Assembly (NCBI GenBank): GCA_016765335.1
Contig: JAESQE010000351.1
Span: 15,954 to 21,165 of the forward strand
Origin: Planctomycetaceae bacterium
GTDB lineage: Bacteria; Planctomycetota; Planctomycetia; Planctomycetales; Planctomycetaceae
Direction of reading: 5' to 3'
Length of the DNA stretch: 5,212 bases
Shown here: in pieces, positions 1 to 4,827 of the stretch
Layout: every line of letters begins with the position of its first letter
Position numbering within the stretch: the stretch's first letter is position 1
The notes under the pieces: model-generated
Told to the model about the DNA's origin: nothing
What the model saw: the letters and a program-made list of their open reading frames with translations, nothing else
Databases searched by the model: none
Translations under genes and position numbers: made by a program

Positions 1-610
1 CATCACCGGGCGGGGCGGGGGATCACTCGAAGATCTTTGGCCCTTCAACGAAGAAGTTGTTGCCCGCGCCATCGCAGCTTCCCCAATTCCGGTGATTAGT
101 GCAGTGGGGCATGAAATCGATGTCAGCATTTCGGATCTGGTTGCCGACCGCCGAGCGTTGACTCCGACAGAAGCCGCTGAATTTGCAGTGCCCAATCAAG
201 CAGAAGTGAAAGCAGAATTACTCGATGCCCAGGCCCGACTACAAAACAGTCTTCGATTTCGTTCTCAACAAGCCAGGCACCTTCTGGACGGCTTGGCTGC
301 ACGCAGAATATTCCAGCGACCCATCGAACTGTTAACCGAACCTCGCAGGAAACTTGATGAGCAGGAACAACAACTGACAAGAAACATCCAGGCACACTGC
401 CAACGCTCTACAGAACAGCTCCGAACAGCCGCTGCTCAACTCGATGCTTTAAGTCCGTTAAAAGTCCTGGCTCGCGGTTACTCGATCACCACCGATGAGA
501 AATCAGGAGCATTAATTAAAACAGCAGAAGACTGCACCATCGGCCAGACGCTTCGAACACGACTCAACAACACAGAAATCATAAGCAACATCACCGAAAT
601 CCCCCACTAA
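1..610 (+). CDS. xseA: Exodeoxyribonuclease VII large subunit, C-terminal part (5' end outside window)
   Basis: This is the large catalytic subunit of exonuclease VII, a cytoplasmic nuclease that degrades single-stranded DNA from both ends to short oligonucleotides, in complex with several copies of the small subunit XseB. The reading frame starts at base 2 and gives 202 residues before the TAA at 608-610; family members are usually about 400-460 residues, so roughly half is present. The visible part opens with the end of the nuclease domain: [17 protein letters not shown], then [21 protein letters not shown] and [11 protein letters not shown], all family hallmarks. A long polar, Gln/Arg/Glu-rich helical stretch follows, matching the coiled-coil region that recruits XseB. 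The end carries the typical [17 protein letters not shown], so the C terminus is intact. No xseB-like gene follows; the next 567 bp appear non-coding. The identification is very secure; only the upstream half is unseen. Confidence 0.96.
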   Translation, partial: ITGRGGGSLEDLWPFNEEVVARAIAASPIPVISAVGHEIDVSISDLVADRRALTPTEAAEFAVPNQAEVKAELLDAQARLQNSLRFRSQQARHLLDGLAARRIFQRPIELLTEPRRKLDEQEQQLTRNIQAHCQRSTEQLRTAAAQLDALSPLKVLARGYSITTDEKSGALIKTAEDCTIGQTLRTRLNNTEIISNITEIPH

Positions 611-685
611 CCGATAAGTTACAAGTGCATTGGTGGCAGATTATTGGGGACGAGTTAAAAACTCTCACATAGATAACGTAACTCT

Positions 686-764
686 GGGAGGGCGACGCTC
701 CCGCGGAGCCAGGTGGTGCTTGGCACGTGGTGTCAAAAAGGTTCGGCAGAAGCCTCCCTCTCCC
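686..764. repeat. REP-like GC-rich palindromic repeat pair in inverted orientation (REPIN-like)
   Basis: Two 25-bp units face each other: 686-710 on the plus strand and 740-764 on the minus strand, separated by 29 bp. Aligned in the same orientation they agree at 18 of 25 positions; both start GGGAG, share GCT..C.GC.GA in the middle and end in CC. Unit one can fold on itself in two ways, GGGAG with CTCCC and GCTCC with GGAGC around CGC. This layout, a short palindromic unit repeated in inverted orientation across a short spacer, is that of REP doublets (REPINs/BIMEs), which are non-autonomous elements mobilised by RAYT transposases. I recall similar GGGAGGGCGA...GCTC-type repeats scattered through planctomycete genomes, but that is memory and was not checked. 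No RAYT gene is present here. As transcript, the pair could form a long imperfect hairpin after xseA. Confidence 0.6.
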
Positions 765-976
765 AAATCGACTTGCCCCGGCCTTGGGTGCCTGCTGCAC
801 TCTCACACGACTCTAAACGGGATCGTATGAGCTACCCTGGTGAATCTAGTTGTGGTTCATTTAATCATTCACCAAGAGACATGCGAGAATTACTCAAAAG
901 TTTCTACCCAAATGACTAACAGGAATTGATCCGCTCGTTTTTTATGTGGTTGTGATGCAATTGGGCATCATAAAAT

Positions 977-1092
977 CTGTTGCAGGATGCTTTACGGCAA
1001 CAGGGGAATCCTTTTAGTCCGCAACAAGAATAATGCGTAACTCCTATTGTGCATGTAGGTTGCGACTCATGGTCCGGTTGTTGCAAGCCCCT
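977..1092 (+). promoter_or_regulatory. Possible structured leader RNA upstream of the STAS-like gene
   Basis: CTGTTGC (977-983) pairs perfectly with GCAACAG (997-1003) across a 13-base loop. A second copy, GCAACAA (1021-1027), pairs perfectly with TTGTTGC (1078-1084), and an outer AGGGG (1002-1006) can pair with CCCCT (1088-1092). Because GCAACA occurs twice and TGTTGC occurs twice, the first TGTTGC could instead pair with the second GCAACA, so two alternative folds are possible. I do not recognise a known riboswitch or RNA family. Whether this DNA is transcribed is unknown; it lies 85-200 bases ahead of the STAS start codon. Confidence 0.25.
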
Positions 1093-1126
1093 TGGATCTC
1101 TTTGGCGCGGCCATTGCGTAATCCAA

Positions 1127-1142
1127 TTGATACACATCAATC
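1127..1142 (+). promoter_or_regulatory. Palindromic candidate operator upstream of the STAS-like gene
   Basis: ATTGAT and ATCAAT flank a 4-base ACAC spacer, giving a 16-bp site with perfect 6-bp arms 35 bases ahead of the start codon at 1178. Fourteen of its bases (1129-1142) recur exactly upstream of the BBP7-like gene at 4647-4660 on the other strand, in the same orientation relative to that gene. Such a site suits a dimeric DNA-binding regulator, but no regulator is identified, so this is inference from symmetry, position and recurrence. Confidence 0.35.
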
Positions 1143-1177
1143 ACAGATTCAGCAATCATGCCGGGAGATCGAAAACC

Positions 1178-1633
1178 ATGCCACGCAAAAGACATCAACG
1201 AATCAGCGTTCAGGAACTCAACGGTACTGTTTCACTCGATATGGGAGCAATTGAAATTTGGGATGGAGCAGACTTGGCGTTGCTTCGCGAAACGGTCGCT
1301 CGTTTGACGGAACAAGAACAGAAAAAATCACTTAGCTTCGCAATGACTCATGTGAAGTATGTCCCCAGTGGCTTTTTCGGAATGTTGCTTGATTGTTATG
1401 ACCGGGGAATCCGAATTCAATTGGTTTGCCCGACGCATTATGTTACCGGCATGCTGTGGTTCCAACGATTTTTTGCAAAATCATCTCAGGAAGCCTATCA
1501 GCTTCATTCGGGGCCGGAAGAAAACATTCCTCACGATCAGCCATTACCTTGGGCCTCAGATAAAGACCAGGAAATCTGGGACGCCAATCAGACTCAAGTC
1601 AGACCAATGGCTACCTCGCAACATCGTTCGTAA
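1178..1633 (+). CDS. STAS-like (anti-sigma factor antagonist-type) protein
   Basis: This 151-residue cytoplasmic protein looks like a single STAS domain, the fold of SpoIIAA-type anti-sigma factor antagonists, which bind partner kinases or anti-sigma factors and are switched by phosphorylation of a serine. The pattern fits: an N-terminal beta hairpin (VQELNGTVSLDMGAIEIWDG, residues 11-30), a helix (ADLALLRETVARLTEQEQ), a strand (KSLSFAMTHVKYV), then the loop-helix PSGFFGML (63-70). In SpoIIAA the phosphorylated serine precedes a glycine in the matching place, here Ser64-Gly65. The last 40 residues are polar and probably disordered. The ATG at 1178 is preferred because GGGAG at 1163-1167 lies 10 bases ahead; an in-frame ATG at 1049 would add 43 unlikely residues. 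It stands alone, with no kinase, phosphatase or sigma factor beside it. Similarity is remote and a STAS-like protein of unrelated role remains possible. Confidence 0.6.
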   Translation: MPRKRHQRISVQELNGTVSLDMGAIEIWDGADLALLRETVARLTEQEQKKSLSFAMTHVKYVPSGFFGMLLDCYDRGIRIQLVCPTHYVTGMLWFQRFFAKSSQEAYQLHSGPEENIPHDQPLPWASDKDQEIWDANQTQVRPMATSQHRS

Positions 1634-1694
1634 ATCGCTTTCATGATCTCTGTGCTGGTCTTGATTTCGCTGTGGCTGAATTGACCAATGATTG

Positions 1695-2015
1695 TTAAGA
1701 GTTGAGGAGTTGATCCAGTTTTTGGATCAACTCTTTTTTTGTGATTTGCTGACAACAAAACTTTTTCAGCCGAGATGTCTCGCCCGAAATCAGTTGAAGC
1801 TGACTCTTTTTGATACCCAGAGATTTGGCCAGGAGTTTGAGGACGTCTTTGTTGGCTTTCCCTTTTTCTGCGACTTGCGTCACGCTGATTTTCAAAGCTC
1901 TTTGATGAATGCCTCCTGCAAAATTTCGCTTGGCGCCAGCTGTGACTCTGACCGAGAAAAAGCAGCAGGAATCCTGCGCAGCTTCGATGTCCCACTGTTC
2001 TGATTGTTCGGTCAT
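1695..2015 (-). CDS. DUF167 / UPF0235 (YggU-like) family protein
   Basis: This 106-residue protein belongs to the DUF167 family, small conserved alpha/beta proteins of unknown biochemical role (E. coli YggU, human C15orf40). The family pattern is visible in order: RVTAGAKRNF (23-32), matching the usual 'V.P.A..(N/D)' opening; LKISVT (41-46); KGKANKDVLKLLAKSLGI (51-68), matching the signature 'G.AN..L...LAK...V'; and SGETSRLKKF (77-86), matching the 'G..SR.K' strand. The usual 'P' of 'APP(V/E)(D/G)GKAN' is replaced by QVAEKGKAN, a modest departure. The start at 2015 leaves a 17-18 residue acidic lead before the first strand; the ribosome-binding site is weak, but a TATAAT box sits just upstream. 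The gene converges on the STAS gene (61 bp between stops) and its last codons contain that gene's terminator. Function cannot be inferred from the neighbours. Confidence 0.88.
   Translation of the reverse strand: MTEQSEQWDIEAAQDSCCFFSVRVTAGAKRNFAGGIHQRALKISVTQVAEKGKANKDVLKLLAKSLGIKKSQLQLISGETSRLKKFCCQQITKKELIQKLDQLLNS
1707..1740 (+). terminator. Rho-independent terminator of the STAS-like gene, inside the convergent coding sequence
   Basis: GAGTTGATCCA (1707-1717) and TGGATCAACTC (1723-1733) make a perfect 11-bp stem with a 5-base loop GTTTT, followed by seven T residues (1734-1740). On the plus strand this is a textbook intrinsic terminator 73 bases after the STAS stop codon. It lies within the last codons of the opposing DUF167 gene: the hairpin encodes residues 95-103 (ELIQKLDQL) and the T run encodes Lys93-Lys94. 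Read on the minus strand the hairpin is not followed by a T run, so it should act in one direction only. Confidence 0.85.
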
Positions 2016-2038
2016 CTGTTCTCTACTTTATGAATTTT

Positions 2039-2044
2039 ATTATA
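2039..2044 (-). promoter_or_regulatory. Candidate -10 box for the DUF167 gene
   Basis: On the minus strand a perfect TATAAT hexamer lies 23 bases ahead of the ATG at 2015, which would give a leader of roughly 15-17 bases. The expected -35 position holds only CGCACA (2062-2067, 17-base spacer), a poor match to TTGACA, so the call rests on the -10 alone. No comparably good box is seen for the divergent hydrolase gene; TTGATG/TTTATG with 17-base spacing around 2111-2139 is only a weak possibility. Confidence 0.4.
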
Positions 2045-2188
2045 CACACTCGCTTATTGACTGTGCGTCGAAATGCTCCCAAATTCCTTATCTGCGTAAG
2101 GCCGCTTGTCATTGATGCTTTACAGTTGCTACAGTTTATGGTGAATTCCTATTTCTTTTCCATTGATATCACTTACAGCAAGAAGCGA

Positions 2189-2761
2189 ATGTCAGATTAT
2201 TTACGCAGTCACGAATTGATCCAGCCAACGCAATCTTTGATGATCGTCATTGATCTTCAGGAAAAACTGCTTGCTGCGATTCCGGATGCAGAAAGTTTCA
2301 CGAATGATGTTTGTCGTTTACTCAAAGTCGCTGACGTGCTTGATGTTCCGATGTTGGCGACCGAACAGTATCCGCAAGGATTAGGGGCAACGGTATCGCC
2401 GGTGTGTGAATACTTGGATTCCCCGGTTGAAAAGAAGCGATTTAGTAGTGTAGAAGCGTTGAATCTACCGGGAGCTGGAGAGCGACAAGACGGTCGATTC
2501 CGTGCGGTTTTGGTAGGGATCGAAGCTCATGTGTGCGTTTTGCAGACGGCATTTGACCTGCAAGCAATCGGCTATGAAGTCGTGATTCCAGTGGATGCGG
2601 TTCGTAGCCAGAAGAATTTAGATTACGAGACCGCGATCAGGCGTCTGGAAAACTCGGGCATGACGTTAACGACAATCGAGTCATTAATTTTCGAATGGTG
2701 TGGCACAGCTGCCCACCCAGAATTCAAAAAAATCAGCCGAATTGTAACGGGCCGAGAATAA
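2189..2761 (+). CDS. Isochorismatase-family cysteine hydrolase
   Basis: This 190-residue enzyme belongs to the isochorismatase-like hydrolases, close to the YcaC type, which use an Asp-Lys-Cys triad to hydrolyse C-N or ether bonds in small amides or imides. The actual substrate cannot be told. Motifs in order: LMIVIDLQEKL with Asp22; PMLATEQYPQGLGATV (54-69), typical of the YcaC branch; VEKKRFSS with Lys82 as the likely catalytic lysine; and VLVGIEAHVCVLQTAFDL with nucleophile Cys116 just after the family's non-proline cis-peptide loop; then VVIPVDAVRSQ and the closing HPEFKKISRIV. Length is normal and all key residues are present. The frame is open back to 2030, but the ATG at 2189 fits the family N terminus; the extra 53 residues would cover the divergent promoter region. 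AAGAAG at 2180-2185 is a weak, close ribosome-binding site. The gene runs divergently from the DUF167 gene, 173 bp away, and converges on the BBP7-like gene 23 bp downstream. Confidence 0.9.
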   Translation: MSDYLRSHELIQPTQSLMIVIDLQEKLLAAIPDAESFTNDVCRLLKVADVLDVPMLATEQYPQGLGATVSPVCEYLDSPVEKKRFSSVEALNLPGAGERQDGRFRAVLVGIEAHVCVLQTAFDLQAIGYEVVIPVDAVRSQKNLDYETAIRRLENSGMTLTTIESLIFEWCGTAAHPEFKKISRIVTGRE

Positions 2762-2784
2762 GTTCGACCCGCTGATAGCTGTGA

Positions 2785-4593
2785 TTACCAGTCAAATACC
2801 AAACCAACAGAAACACCGCTGAGACTGATGCTCGTTTTCTTTTTGTTGACGATGACATTATTGCTCAGAGTGTAATCAGGCCCTCCCAAGGCAGGAGCAA
2901 TAATTCGCGTTGCATTAATGTCGTAGTAGATGTTATCTGCGGGGCGGGTCACTTCACCAAACCAGAGGAAGTTATAACCAACGACCAACGTGGCATGTGC
3001 AGCGATTTTAACCTTGGTATCGAAAACCATTTCAAAGCCGGGGGCGAAATCGGTAGCCTTGTCTCTTGTGAAATTGTCATCCCCAACAAATAGCAGGTCA
3101 TCGACAGCGACTTTTGCTTCATGTGTGTTGAGACCTAGTAGTACCTTGGTATCCAGCCCCAGTGAGAAACGCTCGTCTCCAACTTCTGCTCTTAATCCTG
3201 CGGTCGATCCATAGACACTATTTTTAGTGACCGAATCGATGGTTGAATCCAGCGAGCCACCTAACTCTGTATTGTAAGTGAAATCTGCAACTGTGTCGTC
3301 GTCAGAAAAGGAACCTTGTTGCAGCATTTGTTCGCGGAAGTCGAAATACCGAAACCCGAGAGAGCCTGAAAGCTTAAAGCGACCTGGTCGCTCACGCAGC
3401 GTCCAGAACATACTATGATTGAATCCCCAGGCCTCTGTTTTATAATCGACAATATAAGAGTCGTTATAAAGCAAGTAAAAGTTGTTCGAGTCTGTGATCA
3501 AGTTTCCGGCATTGTCATAAATATTCGGGGCCATTTCTCCATTGACGAGAACCGGGATGACCATAGGGTCAACCCCAGTGGAAACCTCGGTGCCAGGAAA
3601 CCTAATGAGTCCACCGGTGATCGGGATGTATTGATAGGAACTTCGAGAAGTGTTCATCACAAAAAAGTCAGTTTCGATTGCCCCAAAAAGCAGATCGATA
3701 CCAACAACTCCACGGAATCCATTGTTGTTGTCAAGCTGGAAAGCCTGCATCGGTGCCAACTGACCAATCGCAAGCACAGCAACTTGAGATGGGTCGCCAA
3801 CAACTCCCGTCGTAAACAAAGCCTGTCCGCTGAGCATCAACTCTTTTTCAGCATTGGTAATACGCGGGAAAATATCGATGTCGTTGTCATCGTCATTAAT
3901 ACCATCTATGCCAGCAACAGGTGGCTTGGTTCCATTAATAAAGACATCTTCAATATCATAGAAAAATCCGTTTACATCTCTATCTACAAGCTCTGATTCG
4001 TTTGCTTCCCATGTTTGAATGAATACTTTATTGTTCGCTGTGTTTTGAAGTAATACGGTCTGGAGAGGAACACCATCAATGAATACTGGCTTGCTAAAGC
4101 CTCCGCCATCACCTAGCTTTTTCCCAGGAGCACCAATAAATCCTGATCCAGGATCTGAAAAACTCCAGCTGAGATAGTCCACTCGACCGTATGTTTGGCG
4201 GAAAGACTGCTTGAGAAATCTGTCTAATGGAGATTCAACACGATCTTCCCACCCTCGACGAGCCGGGATCTGTTCATAATATTGCGGTCGCTTAGGCAGG
4301 CCCACATGCTGGGTCTGTTGAACTTGCTGAATCTGTCCCTGGGGATTGTATCCACTTGGAAACTGACCATATGCCTGCACAACCTCTGGTTGATTTTGTG
4401 CAAAGGCTGATTCAGCACTGTAACAAATCTGAAAAAGCACTGCCGTACAACAAAATATGTTGACCAGCTTTTTTTGCAGACGCACAAATGACTTATTGAC
4501 TGGCTTTCCAACGAGCAAATGCTCGGTTGATAAACAGACAATTTGTCCTGTGGAGTTAGCCCTGGACCAGCTGCGGTGAATAGGTTCATTCAT
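2785..4593 (-). CDS. BBP7-like outer-membrane beta-barrel protein
   Basis: This 602-residue secreted protein is most likely an outer-membrane beta-barrel of the planctomycete BBP7 type; its cargo or role is unknown. Residues 1-40 form an unusual polar lead. A signal peptide follows: basic RLQKK (38-42), hydrophobic LVNIFCCTAVLFQICYS (43-59) and a likely cleavage after AFA (63-65). A Gln/Pro-rich linker (66-115, with QGQIQQVQQTQ) comes next. The barrel begins near YGRVDYLSWSF (135-145), the common BBP7 opening. It shows strands such as FRGVVGIDLLFGAIETDFFVM (293-313), FKLSGSLGFRYFDFREQML (406-424) and ATLVVGYNFLWFGEVTRPA (534-552), and ends SLSGVSVGLVFDW with a C-terminal Trp. An Asp-rich loop (DGINDDDNDIDIF, 230-242) is inserted. 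The start is uncertain: no clear ribosome-binding site precedes ATG 4593, and an in-frame GTG at residue 37 would give a conventional signal peptide. It converges on the hydrolase gene (23 bp) and diverges from the deacetylase gene (234 bp). Confidence 0.75.
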   Translation of the reverse strand: MNEPIHRSWSRANSTGQIVCLSTEHLLVGKPVNKSFVRLQKKLVNIFCCTAVLFQICYSAESAFAQNQPEVVQAYGQFPSGYNPQGQIQQVQQTQHVGLPKRPQYYEQIPARRGWEDRVESPLDRFLKQSFRQTYGRVDYLSWSFSDPGSGFIGAPGKKLGDGGGFSKPVFIDGVPLQTVLLQNTANNKVFIQTWEANESELVDRDVNGFFYDIEDVFINGTKPPVAGIDGINDDDNDIDIFPRITNAEKELMLSGQALFTTGVVGDPSQVAVLAIGQLAPMQAFQLDNNNGFRGVVGIDLLFGAIETDFFVMNTSRSSYQYIPITGGLIRFPGTEVSTGVDPMVIPVLVNGEMAPNIYDNAGNLITDSNNFYLLYNDSYIVDYKTEAWGFNHSMFWTLRERPGRFKLSGSLGFRYFDFREQMLQQGSFSDDDTVADFTYNTELGGSLDSTIDSVTKNSVYGSTAGLRAEVGDERFSLGLDTKVLLGLNTHEAKVAVDDLLFVGDDNFTRDKATDFAPGFEMVFDTKVKIAAHATLVVGYNFLWFGEVTRPADNIYYDINATRIIAPALGGPDYTLSNNVIVNKKKTSISLSGVSVGLVFDW

Positions 4594-4646
4594 CTGTAAG
4601 ATGCCACTCTGGAATGAATTCGATTACTTTGTAAAAAATTCCACAC

Positions 4647-4660
4647 GATTGATGTGTATC
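4647..4660 (-). promoter_or_regulatory. Second copy of the 14-bp motif, upstream of the BBP7-like gene
   Basis: Read on the minus strand this is GATACACATCAATC, identical to 1129-1142 ahead of the STAS gene and in the same orientation relative to its gene. It ends 53 bases before the annotated start at 4593. Only the inner GAT/ATC of the palindrome is symmetric here, so it would be a stronger and a weaker half-site. On the plus strand it overlaps a small inverted repeat, GTGTA (4654-4658) and TACAC (4661-4665). It also lies in the divergent region shared with the deacetylase gene, so either gene could be the target. Confidence 0.3.
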
Positions 4661-4788
4661 TACACGCATGGAGCGAGCAGATGCTTATGATGGAATCGGA
4701 TTTATCAGTGGTATCGGTTATGCAGGGCGATTGACTTGCGCAAAATTGCCTCTGTGATGTAAAAAGATGACGATTATTCCGAATTTGA

Positions 4789-4817
4789 TATCTTTGATGT
4801 GACCAATGGTAAAGATA
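4789..4817 (+). promoter_or_regulatory. Inverted repeat abutting the ribosome-binding site of the deacetylase gene
   Basis: TATCTTT (4789-4795) and AAAGATA (4811-4817) are perfect 7-base inverted arms with a 15-base spacer. The right arm touches the Shine-Dalgarno sequence AGGGAG at 4817-4822. It could be an operator or a weak, AT-rich hairpin that affects ribosome access. It does not look like an ArgR box to me, and a chance origin is quite possible. Confidence 0.25.
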
Positions 4818-4822
4818 GGGAG
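4817..4822 (+). promoter_or_regulatory. Shine-Dalgarno site that fixes a GTG start for the deacetylase gene
   Basis: AGGGAG lies 5 bases ahead of GTG at 4828-4830. An in-frame TAG occupies 4825-4827, directly before the GTG, so no upstream start is possible, and the next codons GGT ATT GAG fit the family's N terminus. Confidence 0.8.
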
Positions 4823-4827
4823 ACTAG

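Larger units (their letters stand above)
611..1177. other. Long intergenic region between xseA and the STAS-like gene
   Basis: This stretch holds no gene I can support. The open frames inside it are short, overlap each other on both strands and resemble no family I know. It contains a GC-rich inverted repeat pair (686-764), an 8-bp inverted repeat (838-845 with 867-874), a set of GTTGC/GCAAC segments that can pair in more than one way (977-1092), and a palindrome close to the STAS gene (1127-1142). I see no clear U-tract terminator after xseA; GAGTT/AACTC at 652-664 makes only a 5-bp stem and no T run follows it. No good -35/-10 pair for the downstream gene stands out. Confidence 0.6.

Noticed and set aside
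652..664. GAGTT/AACTC hairpin as a terminator of xseA
   Set aside because: The stem is only 5 bp with a 3-base loop, and TCACAT rather than a T run follows.
953..970. TGATGC/GCATCA 6-bp stem with a 6-base loop
   Set aside because: It is short, with no T run after it, and is of a kind expected by chance in a region of this size.
611..1177. tRNA or other known RNA gene in the long intergenic region
   Set aside because: GGTTCGGCAGAAGCC looks a little like a T-arm start, but no acceptor, D or anticodon arms fit around it; it belongs to the repeat pair.
1692..2003. 103-codon open frame on the plus strand
   Set aside because: It is antisense to the DUF167 gene, whose family motifs are plain; the plus-strand translation resembles nothing.
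2030..2188. Upstream extension of the isochorismatase-family frame
   Set aside because: The 53 extra residues do not resemble the family and would cover the divergent promoter region; the ATG at 2189 gives the normal N terminus.
2748..2771. Hairpin across the stop codon of the isochorismatase-family gene (CGGGCCGAG with TTCGACCCG)
   Set aside because: The stem has a mismatch and a wobble pair, and no T run follows it, so it is not a convincing terminator. The 23-bp convergent gap has no other candidate.
3415..3996. 193-codon open frame on the plus strand
   Set aside because: It lies wholly antisense to the BBP7-like gene, which has clear signal-peptide and barrel features. The antisense product is low in recognisable motifs and looks like a shadow.
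4668..4757. 29-codon open frame ahead of the deacetylase gene
   Set aside because: It has no ribosome-binding site and no recognisable sequence, and lies in an obvious divergent upstream region.
4731..4760. TTGACT as a -35 box for the deacetylase gene
   Set aside because: The hexamer is good, but at 16-19 bases downstream there is no acceptable -10 box (GTGATG or TGATGT), so a promoter cannot be supported.
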